Assembly (NCBI GenBank): GCA_037127315.1
Contig: JBBBDQ010001456.1
Coordinates: forward strand, 1,703,501-1,767,500
Direction of reading: 5' to 3'
DNA from: Ascarosepion bandense
Lineage: Eukaryota; Mollusca; Cephalopoda; Sepiida; Sepiidae
DNA: 64,000 nt
Under the pieces are notes generated by a model, which saw nothing but the letters and a program-made list of their open reading frames with translations, searched no databases and was not told where the DNA came from. Position numbers and translations under genes: made by a program. Below are positions 54,930 to 64,000 of the stretch, piece by piece; within the stretch, counting starts at the first letter, position 1, and every line of letters starts with the position of its first letter.

Positions 54930-55512
54930 TTAGTGGCACTGAAGTGTCTTGGCTGTATTTTCCTTTATAATTTGTTTGTGAGTTATTCTTAGTAGACAAG
55001 GGTAGCTGAACAACAAATGCCTTATCGTTATTCAATAATGGCATCAGTTCATCTGCTAGCCTGCCAAGTTGGGTATGGTTTAAATCTTTTTGCGAGGCTA
55101 TTACTGGAGCTATTGTTGCCTGCAGGAATTTGTGTCTCACAATGTCGTCACTAATACCTATCCGTTTAGATACGGATAGCATTTCGTGCAAATATGTCGA
55201 CAGTCGTCCTGAAATAGTCGTAGCCAACATTAATTTTTCTAGAAGCTCCGGTTTTGTTTGTTCGTGAGCTTCTATCAGAGTTCGTTTTAATTCCTCGTAG
55301 TCTTGTGATGCAAGGGTAGCATTTGGTAGTTTACCCACTTCTTTGGCTGGTAACAACGATATTACTGTATAAAACTTTGTTTTCGACACTGTCACATTTC
55401 GCAAGTGAAACTGGACTTCTAATATCATAAACCATCCATTTACAGCAGTTTCCATGAATTCCGGTGCCTTGATATTGACTTGATGAGTTGTTTCCTCTCC
55501 TGTCTGCTCCAT
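54796..55512 (-). pseudogene. gag of the 51-56 kb Ty3 element
   Basis: The 238-residue frame starts MEQTGEETTHQVNIKAPEFM and carries a capsid-like series of helices: AVNGWFMILEVQFHLRNVTV, YTVISLLPAKEVGKL, LEKLMLATTISGRLSTYLHE and LNHTQLGRLADELMPLL. It lacks an obvious CCHC knuckle within the frame; the part after residue 200 is Arg/Asn-rich and ends near CKPWCSRPATP, which might be a decayed knuckle. It overlaps the pol frame by about 130 bases. A fragment of the same gag lies at 40.4 kb. Confidence 0.8.
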
Positions 55513-55584
55513 TTATCCTTTTATATGTGTATGTATATATTTTGTCTATGAGGTTGCTTTCTGTTCGTATGTTGTGGTCACCAC

Positions 55585-55861
55585 TGTTGTGTTGTTTCAT
55601 TTTGGTATAATTAGAAGATAATACAAACTTGAATTAATGATGTTTATTTTTGGTATAAAACTTTAGGTTTTTACATCAAGTTACAACCTTTAAATTTTGT
55701 GTGGATATAGGAGCAGACTAGCTAAATTCTCTTCACTGTGGGATGCTAGTAGTAAACGAGCCTATCCTTTCTGGACTCTAGTGGTCAACTGACTAGCGTC
55801 CTCCTCTTTTCAAATCTCCTACACAAAACTACTGCCCTTAACTCCTACTTCTTACTCCTAC
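55585..55861 (-). repeat. 5' LTR
   Basis: Partner of 51447-51723, same length. Confidence 0.92.
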
Positions 55862-56689
55862 CAAAAGAAACGGTTCCTTATTTTGCCGCCCAATTTTGAA
55901 TTCTTGGCATCAGTGTGTCTACTTTTTTCTATTTTTAGAACACCAGCCATTTTATAAACCATAACAAATTCACTTAAAAATGATTTTGTACTCAGTAAAC
56001 ATCACATCTGAGTTTTTCACTTGTTAACACTTTGGCTACTTTTCTTGAAAAAAAAAATAATTTTATTTTCCAATTTTAAAGAAATTCTTTCTCATCTTGA
56101 AAATCACTTAAAATTAATACCAGCCATCTGAAAGTAGGGTTACAATAGAATAGTAAGTTGCATTACTGTTACGTTGATCTCATGGCAACATATTACCACA
56201 TCAGTAGAGACTTCTTTTTCCAATCTATCAGAAACCATCTTCAAAACTGACTTCACTCGTGGTGAGAAATTTTGCAAGCTAGTCTTCAGCCATAATTACA
56301 AACAACTACAATTATTATTGACAATTGTGGATTGGACCAGCCTACAAGACTGCAGTTCATAGTGAACCTGTGATAGAAAAAGGATATTTTCTTCTGTAAA
56401 GTATGGATAAATGATATTCAGATTTTGGGTTATGATGTTACCAATCATTTTAAAAACCTATACATATAACACTGTAAGTGTTCTTTATGCACCCACATTA
56501 AAATAGTATCAACAAACCATGGATTGGGAATAGATAGTCGAAGAATATCTCGATGTGTGTACATTTTTTTTTCTTGGGAAGAGCTAAAAAAGAGAAAAAG
56601 AGAGGAATAGGCACTGGGGGGTGGCTGGCAGAAAGAGAGGAAAGAGATGAAATGACATTGATCTATATGACAGCAATCAAAGACAAACC
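55862..56689. other. non-coding tract
   Basis: No feature was recognised. The ORF at 56174-56362 has no domain. Confidence 0.4.
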
Positions 56690-57540
56690 AGGAAGTTCAC
56701 CTTACCATGAAGAGAGAACTCTTTCTTTTTTGTTTTTCCTTTTCTCTCCCTTTCTTCTCAGGGAAGCGATAGGGACCAAGTGAGAGTCGACTTTAAAAAG
56801 GACCACCCACATGATGAAAGCAATTATAATTAATGCTGGCATGTGAATGTACAAAATCATCAACCTTCGTCTCCAAGGCTTCAGATCGGCAGATATCAGT
56901 GCGAGATCATAAACAAGTGAATAAAGCCAGATACACAAGATTGACATTAAACTTTTGGGGAAAACACCCCAATTATCAGCCAACCCTGCACCATAGCAAA
57001 GCATTTTTAACAAAAAGTCAGAAAGGATTTAGAAAACAATGAGATACACTCAAAAACATGTTCACTGCCGCTAAGCAGAGAGAAAGGGAAGGGGTAGCAT
57101 AAAGAGTCAGTGACTGTCTTACCTCTAACGACAAGTAGACATAGTAGCAGCAGTGTGTTGAGGAAAATGTACATTGTGTTTTTTATTTTTTATTAATTCT
57201 TTTTTCTCTTTTTTGCTGTACATAGAGTTACAAATATAATCATTAATCCACAGACTGGCTTTTACTGCAGTCACTTTATTTTTGTTGTTCTTGTCTGTTT
57301 TCCCTGATTCCTGAATTGTGTACTCACTCCACCTCTTCATTTGCAGTTGTTGCTGAGTGCAGCACAAAGATGACTGTCCCCCCAGTCCTCAGCTTGCTTT
57401 GAGATCAGAAATCACAACATAGCAGTTGGAGTGATGGATTTTGACAGATCATTAATACCTTCGATCCCACAGGGAGAGAAAGGCAGGCAACAAGCCAGTT
57501 AACGCACGCAACACATATATACGCCAGCCTGAGACTTGGG
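56690..57540 (-). repeat. unclassified 0.9-kb dispersed repeat, copy 2, with short coding-like segments
   Basis: Inverted relative to copy 1 at 44.9 kb. On the minus strand a Met at about 57170 starts MYIFLNTLLLLCLLVVRG, a signal-peptide-like stretch that runs into a GTAAGA splice-donor-like sequence. About 300 bases on, a frame (57013-56702) contains a hydrophobic segment around LYIHMPALIIIAFIMWVVLF followed by a basic tail (LRRKGEKRKNKKER). Copy 1 keeps parallel but broken sequence (LLLLCLFVVQG; YIHLSASITIS). Homology in both segments suggests a duplicated two-exon gene fragment or a retroelement-borne membrane protein. I do not recognise the family. Confidence 0.55.
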
Positions 57541-57815
57541 GGTGCTGGTGTGGGAGGTTATATTCAGATTTGACCTGTTCGGAGCTACATGTCATCATGA
57601 TTGAAGATTCAACCCGTTTGGGTAGCATAACTGGCAGTCTACATTGGAATCGGTTTGACTCAGGATCCACGCTGTTCAATCACTACAGAATCATGCAAAA
57701 GCCAGCCCAGAGCCACAGACCTTGGTTGCAATAATCACAAGGCCCGAAAAAAGACTTTAATTTTAAAAAAAATAAATAAATAAACAGATTAAGCAGAGTT
57801 TGAGCAATGACGCAA
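57541..57815. other. tract before the env-bearing retroelement
   Basis: No ORF is supported. It may hold the retroelement's 5' LTR end and leader. An ACAGACCTTGGTTGCAATAATC stretch near 57715 precedes an A-rich run, but I could not identify a primer-binding site or LTR boundary. Confidence 0.35.
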
Positions 57816-57819
57816 GGTA

Positions 57820-58800
57820 GAGAACAGTTTTTATTGATCCCCAGTTCTCATTGTGATAATTTTTGTTTCTTTGTCACATTGTTGTTACTGCCAGTGTTAT
57901 TGCCATTGTAGTAGATTATTGTATAAGACCTAGTGTCACCATTTGATTGATTGAAAGTAATTGTTTTTGTTGTGTTGACCATAGCTTTATAAATGAGTGA
58001 CGTGGAGTCCTATAAGTGATGCTCAGACCATGGGAAGGAGCTGGGGCTGCAGAGGCAGATATTACCCAAGCCATGGGTTTAGGGAAATGAGAAAGGGAGC
58101 CCCCAGCAAGAAGTAGGAAGCTGGGTGGTCCCGATAAACAGATTACAGCAAGAAAGCAAATGGTGGCACTGCAGGGCTCCAAGGCATATCAAATGAGTTT
58201 ACCAGAAAAAGAACCCCAAAAGGTGGGTGGAGTAAGCCCCAAAGAACTGTCTCACCATGGGAGGAGGCCTCAAAGGATCAAGGGTATAGATACAGAAGGC
58301 ATGATAGTATAGGAAATTGAGGACCCCCAAAAGTGGAACCGTGATGTCTGGAGAGAGGACAGTGACGATACAAGAAGTCGGAAGATCAAGGACAGTCAGT
58401 CTCCCTTACCAGCCCCAATGTCCCATCTGCTGTATGGCGGACAGGCAAAACCAGGAGGCCTGATTCTGCGCCCACCTGATGGAAGAAACAGAGCTCACCT
58501 CTTGCGTAAGGGTGAGAGGTAGAAGACTGAGAGCATTGGTGGATACAGGTGCTTCATTCACATTAATCAGAGCCAAATGCTACAGTTGGCTGATATGAAT
58601 GGGGCATATTAGCAGACCCAACATATCTGTGAGTCAGGTGGATAGGTTTAGCATTCAGATAATAGGAATGACGTCACTACTTATAAGAATTGCCGGGATG
58701 GGGACCAGCCATAAAACATACATTGTGCCTGGATTGTGTAGGGAACTGATTTGGGGGAAGATTGGTTGAGGGTGCAGAAGGCTCAATTGAAGTTTGACCC
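57820..58800 (+). pseudogene. gag end and retropepsin relic of the env-bearing element
   Basis: Short frames near 58425-58480 show a Cys-rich QPQCPICCMADRQNQ context, perhaps a zinc-finger remnant at the gag end. 58520-58570 has RLRALVDTGASFTLI, the retropepsin active site (DTGA, intact), and 58660-58700 continues with SIQIIGMTSLLIRI-like flap sequence. Upstream gag (57.82-58.4 kb) has no recognised motif. Stops are frequent. Protease normally cuts gag-pol into working proteins; here it cannot be made. Confidence 0.65.
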
Positions 58801-59399
58801 ACCAACACTGAGGGTGGGAGGAAGAGAGGTACCCCTAAAGATGAAGGTTGTGGCTGGTAAAGATGTCAATCTGCCACCCAGGATGGTAATGACATGTTCG
58901 GGCAAGATGGAGACCAATAAGCGCTGAAGCGGGTTGATGTATGAAGTGACCCCAGTTTCGGGCTATGAGGAAGGAAAATCCTTGTATGAATTGTTGGCAC
59001 AGAAGGGCGACAGTGCTTCTCATAATGATTAACACATTGACTAAGACAGTAAATATCAAGAAGGGAACTGAAGTGGGACTGGTGAGACCGATGTGTCAGG
59101 TTATCCAGGTGAGGCTGATAGAGAGGACCCCTGTGGTAGGAGGAACCCCTGTATTGAGGAAGAAGAGGTAAAGGCCTCCAAGGAGCATAAAGGGAAGATA
59201 GTGTGCCTGTTGGAGGAGAACAGTGAAATTGTGGCTAGTTCAGACAAGGACCTGGGCTAGACTCAGATGGTCAGGATGAAAATAGAGACAGGAGATCATC
59301 CTCTAATTCAACTTAAGCCCTACAGGACTCTGATCCACAAAAGAAAGGTATTGGAAGAAGTGTTGAATTATATGTTGATAAGTGTTGAATTATATGTTA

Positions 59400-60070
59400 T
59401 AGAACAATCCAGTTAGCTGGGGAGCTTCCTAGTAGAGATAGTAGAAAAGAAGGATGGAGGCAATAGGTACTGCGTAGATTTTAGGAAGTTGAACGTGATA
59501 ACCAAGCCCTTAGTGGCACCATTGCTGCTAACAGATGACATATTGGCCCTACTAAGCAGGGATCGGTATTTTTCAACCCTGGATTTGCAGTCTGGGTATT
59601 GGCAGGTCACCTTATGTGAGAATGACCAGGAGGTCGCCTTTGCATGCCACCTAAGACTGTTCAACTTTTGGGCCTGGCTAATGCCCCTGGAGTATTCTCT
59701 CAGTTAATGTCAGTAGTGTTGGGCGGGCTGGAAGACTCCGCCATGATGTACCAGGAGGTGTTTGACAGACTGAGGGAACATGGGTTGAAGTTGAAACTAA
59801 CAAATTGTTAGTTTATGAAGTCCAAGACGAAGTACCTGGGATTTTTTATAGGACAGGACAGGATTAAGCCCAATCTGGATAAGGTAGAGGTGATAAGAGC
59901 CATGCCCACACCCAAGACTGTGAGACAAGTGTAGGGTTTCATAGGAGCCATTGGGTATTACCGAAGGATTATTCCAGCCTTTTCATGGCTGGCAGAGCTG
60001 ATGTTAGCTCTGACAAAAAAGTATGTGAGGTTCAAATGGACAGGGCTTTTGACACTTATAGGACCAGTTA
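59400..60070 (+). pseudogene. reverse transcriptase relic with catalytic box deleted
   Basis: 59455-59700 shows YCVDFRKLNVITKP (RT motif 2), LSRDRYFSTLDLQSGYWQVT (motif A Asp in TLDLQSGYWQ) and a motif-B-like stretch ending in NAPGVFSQLM after a frame change near 59670. From there it passes MMYQEVFDRLREHGLKLKL directly, so the region that should hold YxDD is missing by a deletion of about 15-20 codons. 59820-60050 continues with KYLGFFIGQDRIKPNLDKV and FIGAIGYYRRIIPAFSWLAE. Stops at 59808 and 59934 add to the damage. Confidence 0.85.
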
Positions 60071-60300
60071 ATGGCAATCCCACTGTTGGAGTACTCAGAT
60101 ATGAGCAAACCCATGATATTGTATACAGACGCTAGCGACAGGTGTATAGGGGCAGTACTAGCCCAACCATACCTGTACAAACTGGAACCTGTACCTGGGG
60201 TACTTGAGGAGGTGCCAATCTATTTTCTGTTCCACCATTTCTCTAAGACACATTAGTGGTGGCCTGTGATAGAGAAAGAAGCCTACACAATAATGTATAC
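60071..60300 (+). pseudogene. RNase H relic
   Basis: It reads MAIPLLEYSDMSKPMILYTD, then ASDRCIGAVLAQ; the Asp in YTDAS is the first catalytic residue of Ty3 RNase H. A later VACDREKEAYT-like stretch around 60265 is frame-shifted. It follows RT in the canonical order. Confidence 0.8.
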
Positions 60301-60699
60301 TGAACAAAAGCTGAACTATTACCAGAGTAGTGCCATATTTATAATAAAGATGGATCACCAGCCTTCTAGAAGCAGATTGGATGAACATGAAAATACAGCA
60401 GTGAATATTGAAGCTGAGTAGGTATAACAGCAAAATCGAATATCTTGCGGGCAAGGACAACACCTGTGTGAACCTGTTGTCCTGGATATCAGAGAAATTA
60501 GAGACTGAGTCAGTGTAGCTGGAGGATGGAGTGAATGATAAAGCATACCAAGTTCACGTAATAAATGCCCAAAGAGTACAAGACCGACTGGTGTGGGAGG
60601 AAGAGTGAGAGGAAGACCCTGAGCCGAACGGGAACCCCCACTAAGCTGAGATAGATAAGGCAAATCAAGATGATGAAGGGATAACCGCTATCAGAGTGA

Positions 60700-61520
60700 A
60701 GGCAGAAGTGAGGAAGACCAACAGCTATATGATAAAGGATGACATATTATATCAGCTATCAGGTAGAGACAAAGACTGGTGGTCCCTGGCATATTGAGAG
60801 CCAATATATTAAGGCAGACGCACGAGAAACTGGGCCAGATGGGAGTGGATAAAACCCTCGAAATGATCATTAGAAACTACTACTGGCCAAGGTTACATAG
60901 AGAGGTGATGGTGATGGTCCATGTCAACCGCTGCATGACAAAGTCGTGGGAGCGAGACAGCCCCCTGCAGGAGGTCGATATACTCCTCTGAGAAGATAAG
61001 TCTGAACATTTCAAGGCCCTATATTCAGTATCTGGCTTGTTGTTGAGAGAGATATACTCTAGATATGAGACCCCTACACAGTTGGTTACCTGATAACAGA
61101 CCCGAGAATGTAAACCAGACAATGAGTGAAACCTGTTTAACACTCCACATGAAGCATATAATTTCTTCTCCCTATCACCCCCAGTGTAATGCTAAGGTGG
61201 AAAGATTTCACTGCACTCTGGCAGATATTCTCACAAAGCTGCTCTGAGAAAAGCAGGAGAACTGGGAACTATACTTAACCCAAGCTCTGGCAACAGTGAG
61301 GTTTATGGTCAACAAAACCTTGAAGCATTTCTTGGACTATATGCTGTTTGGGAGTGATGCTGTGCTACCCATGGATAACCTGTTGAAACCTAGGAGGAAA
61401 TACATGGGAGTGGAGCAGCACAATCAAATAATAGAGAAGCAGCATCAGTTTTTGGTACAGGCCAGAAGGAGGATCACTCAGGCACAGGAACAATCAGGTG
61501 AAAAAGGACCATAAGGAATC
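60700..61520 (+). pseudogene. integrase relic with core deletion
   Basis: 60779-60960 holds the N-terminal zinc-binding module (ILRQTHEKLGQMGVDKTLEM, RNYYWPRLHREVM, HVNRC). The catalytic core is mostly missing: the next recognisable part (about 61085-61250) is the DNRPENVNQTMS region and SSPYHPQCNAKVERFHCTLA with the third catalytic Glu in KVERFH. 61296-61514 is the C-terminal portion (TLKHFLDYMLFGSDAVLPMD, an LFGxxPxxP equivalent). A stop at 61246 and a deletion between about 60965 and 61085 inactivate it. The order RT - RNase H - IN confirms a Ty3 lineage. Confidence 0.82.
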
Positions 61521-62058
61521 AGAGTTTAGCATTGGAGATCCGGTTTATTATAAAATTCACGTGAGAGAAGGCAACCTAGACTGACGTTGGGAACTATATG
61601 ATTGAATTATAGAAAAGGGGGATTGGGAAGCTGAGGACAAAGTACCTCTAGCATGACTCCAGGAAAGGTGGAAAGAAGATTGGAAAGCTGAGGACTAGGT
61701 GTACTCCTCACACGCCTGCAGGAAAGGTGGGAGCTGAGGAAGAGCGAGAATTGCTTCTGAAATTATGGTTTAGAGGGGCCTCTCCGCCCAAAGAAAGTAG
61801 AGACAATTAAGCAGATGGGATGAGCCCTGTGGAGGACTGAGGTCACCGGGAGGTGGGTGTGGTTGGGCTTGGGCTTGGGTTCCTCTGTAGTTGATGGTGC
61901 TGACACATGTTTGGGAAGGTGCCCCTGCACACATGGTTAGCACTTTCCAGCTGTGATTGAGGGTGGCCCTTGTCATCGCTGCTCTCTGTTGGAAGGCTGA
62001 GGCATACCTCCATCAAAAACAAGTATAGAATAGGGTGTAATAGTCTTTTTTCTGCATC

Positions 62059-63775
62059 ATGTTGCAGGAATGGACAGGACTACTGCTGGTGATGATGGTA
62101 TCTGCCTGGAGGCACACCCAGAATACCATCTTCAGAAAATCCAGTGAGGTCATAATAACAAAAATCAAAGTGTATGGTCTCACTGATGATTGAACTAAAA
62201 CTGTACAGTCTATTGATGGGTGAGCTAAAGAAAGAAATATATAACTTGTGCCAGAGTAGAGTGTTGGTAGCTAAGAAATATATGAATGAGAAAGGATACG
62301 AGAGGTTGTTGTTTTTGTTGAATCAGGAAGCAACCAGAATAGAATCCCAGTGGAGAGAAATGAGTGATTACCTAAAAGGGTGAGGACTACTTGAAACTAG
62401 AAGCAAGAGATTGGTGTTGCCAATTATAGGAAAAGCCTTGAGTGTGCTGTTTGGGATGGTTTTGGAAGGTGACATAAGAGCCATTAAAAGGAAAATAAAT
62501 GAGATCGAAGGAAGTTAGCTCAGGTAACCAGAGAAAACATAACTATATTGAATGTGACAAAGGTAGAGCTGACCAAGAATCGGGAGAGTATAAATCAATT
62601 AATAATAGACATGCATACACTGAGGCCACAGGTGGATATGCTGTCGTTAGGACATTTGTCCCCAAGTTTGGTAACCCCAATCACCTGAGAGAGTAATTGC
62701 TAAGGATACAGGACAAGTAACTCCACCACCTAAGATTACTGGTGGACCCCACAGAGGGACTGTGGAAGTATTATAACGCATTGGGCTGCGTGACCTTGTT
62801 AGAAGTGGGTAGGCTGTTGGCGATATTCAGCATGCCGCTGCTAGTGTTTTTGAAGTATGTTGAGTGATGACCCTACCTGTCCCATACTCACGAGTTGGAC
62901 AAAGGGTGGAAGCGGTTGCCTGGTATGATATGGAAACTAACTATATTGCTTTGAACTCAGTTAGAATCAAATTCATGTTATTAACCCTAGAAGAGGCTGA
63001 GCAGTGTGAAAGTGATGCCTTGGGAAATTGTGCATCAGTTATCTGTGTATATATAGTTGACAGCCATGAGCTGTGTGTTCTAGAGTTGTTTAAAGGTAGT
63101 AATGAGGCAGTGAAGAAGACCTGTCAGGTGGAAATCTTGACAAGGACTGTGTTACCCCAAGCCAGAAGTATATCTGATGGAGTTTGGATGATAGTGACTC
63201 AGTGTGAGTTGAAGTTAACTTAGGTGTGTGGTAAGGTCCCCTCGAAAACCCTGAAAATAGTAACTCCTCTGACCATAATAGAATTACCAATGGGTTGTTC
63301 AGTATATGGAGTATCAATATCCCTACTCCCGTATTATCAGACAGAGGAGAGGTTTGAAGAAAAGTGGGCGTTCAAAAGTTTGACAGAAATGAATACAAGC
63401 AATTGGAGCAAATTGTAGGAACGTGTAATTAATAAATTTCATGAAATGACTTTAGGAAAACTGCCCCACTTATTAGAACCAGTTAAAGAGATCAAATTGG
63501 ATTGTTTGAAAGAGGAACATCATTGAGAATAAGGGCTCTATGTGGAAAAATAAAGTTGAAGTTATTGTAGGCTGGTCAGCCATTATAGCATATCAATAGT
63601 AGTAGTTTTGGTAGTCGCAGCAATATATGTGGTGAGAAGGAGGATCAGGAAAAACATAGAAAAAGAGAAGCTGGCAGGTGCAGCTGATGAGATTGGTGGT
63701 CAGGTGGGTGCTTCTGGCCAGAGCCATCTTGAAATGATCAAATGCCTTCCAGAGCAGAGGCAAAGCATGAACCCA
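62059..63775 (+). pseudogene. envelope-like glycoprotein relic
   Basis: This lies directly after integrase, where errantiviruses and retroviruses carry env. Landmarks: a Met at 62059 followed by a signal-peptide-like stretch (MLQEWTGLLLVMMVSAW); a helical segment at 62174-62380; a furin-type RSKR at 62399-62410, followed by an apolar stretch around LPIIGKALSVLFGMV and a charged heptad-like helix; broken frames at 62.52-62.85 kb; a longer frame at 62864-63223 with several Cys; another at 63224-63418; and a hydrophobic membrane anchor at about 63587-63634 followed by RRRIR. This order (signal, cleavage site, fusion-peptide-like stretch, helix, ectodomain, anchor, short basic tail) is the layout of class-I-like fusion envelopes of insect errantiviruses. 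Stops occur at 62192, 62381, 62516, 63221 and 63416, plus frame changes. No fusion activity is possible. The exact env family is uncertain. Confidence 0.6.
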
Positions 63776-63871
63776 TGATTCTCTGAGGAGGGCGGAACAA
63801 TAGCACCAAACCAAAACCAAGGGAAAAATTGAGTGAAAAAGACAGGCAGTGATGAGGAAAATTGGAAAGGA

Positions 63872-63901
63872 ATATATATATATATATATATATATAATGT
63901 T

Positions 63902-63945
<44 letters not shown>

Positions 63946-63952
63946 AACATTA
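63872..63952. repeat. (TA)n run with flanking palindrome
   Basis: 63872-63896 is a TA run. 63895-63906 (TAATGTTCTTTA) and 63941-63952 (its exact complement) enclose a second TA run, which is self-complementary, so the whole 58 bases can fold into one hairpin or cruciform. Confidence 0.93.
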
Positions 63953-64000
63953 TGTTTGGAAAAAGGACAGTAGTTGTAGGAGGCAGTTCGAGCCACGCTT

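Larger units (their letters stand above)
51447..55861 (-). mobile_element. Ty3-type LTR retrotransposon with near-identical LTRs
   Basis: Two 277-bp LTRs in direct orientation differ at about eight positions by eye (roughly 97% identity). The 5' LTR (right, 55585-55861) is followed inward on the minus strand by GTGGTGACC, a plausible tRNA primer-binding start right after the LTR end ...ACACAACA. Gag, protease, RT, RNase H and integrase follow in the canonical Ty3 order. The GPY-type integrase tail lies just before the 3' LTR. Total length is about 4.4 kb. Despite young LTRs the coding region has several stops and shifts. I could not find a matching 5-bp target duplication at the outer ends. 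Confidence 0.92.
57820..63775 (+). mobile_element. decayed Ty3-type retroelement with envelope-like gene (errantivirus-like)
   Basis: Gene order on the plus strand: gag remnant and protease (57.8-58.6 kb), a region of stops, RT (59.4-60.0 kb), RNase H (60.07-60.3 kb), integrase (60.7-61.5 kb), then a separate envelope-like relic (62.06-63.77 kb). It is clearly GC-richer than its flanks. Stops and frameshifts occur throughout, and RT and integrase carry internal deletions, so the copy is inactive. LTRs were not identified: the 3' LTR probably lies beyond the window, and the 5' LTR could not be delimited without it. Confidence 0.75.

Overview
This is eukaryotic nuclear DNA, AT-rich and dominated by transposable elements. 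There is no operon structure and no CRISPR, rRNA or stand-alone tRNA gene. The repeat content (a tRNA-derived SINE with a conserved tail, Ty3-type LTR retrotransposons, Penelope-like elements, Tx1-type and other LINEs, Tc1/mariner elements) suggests a mollusc, most likely a cephalopod such as an octopus. That assignment comes from recognising repeat families by eye and is an inference.

The only host-gene coding sequence I can support is a 109-bp terminal exon at 3676-3784 (+). It encodes the C-terminal tail of a PRL-type protein tyrosine phosphatase (PTP4A family), ending in the prenylation motif CCIN. Upstream sequence back to about 0.8 kb reads as intron. The T-rich, microsatellite-bearing tract from 3785 to about 9.3 kb is probably a long 3' UTR. 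A mariner-like relic (136-689, -) and a SINE tail (1089-1182) lie in the presumed intron.

From 10.6 to 30 kb there is a graveyard of repeats: a LINE 3' end, Penelope-type terminal repeats (11.6, 21.3 and 24.8 kb), a decayed LTR-retrotransposon integrase (13.3-14 kb), a hAT-like relic (16-16.6 kb), a Ty3 gag fragment (20.6-21.3 kb), a Penelope reverse transcriptase abutting a Ty3 pol fragment that is itself split by a SINE (21.7-24.8 kb), and a second LINE (28-29.5 kb).

From 29.7 to 38.8 kb a Ty3-type element on the minus strand (LTR, gag, protease, RT, RNase H, start of integrase) is interrupted by a nearly 6-kb Tx1/L1-type LINE on the same strand. The LINE runs from the integrase into the 3' LTR, so the retroelement segment between them is missing.

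From 40 to 48 kb there are a gag fragment, another LINE end, an essentially complete Tc1-type transposon (42998-44544) with an intact DD34E transposase and a double inverted-repeat structure, a 0.9-kb unclassified repeat, a Penelope RT tail folded back on itself, and a small element bounded by about 235-bp direct repeats. Two SINEs follow.

From 51.4 to 55.9 kb a Ty3 element on the minus strand carries 277-bp LTRs differing at only about eight positions by my reading, so it is a fairly recent insertion, although its reading frames are already broken. An inverted copy of the 0.9-kb unclassified repeat sits at 56.7-57.5 kb.

From 57.8 to 63.8 kb a decayed plus-strand Ty3-type retroelement has gag/protease, RT, RNase H and integrase remnants. 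These are followed by an envelope-like gene relic: signal-peptide-like start, furin-type site with an apolar stretch behind it, and a C-terminal membrane anchor. It resembles an errantivirus-like endogenous element and is broken at many points.
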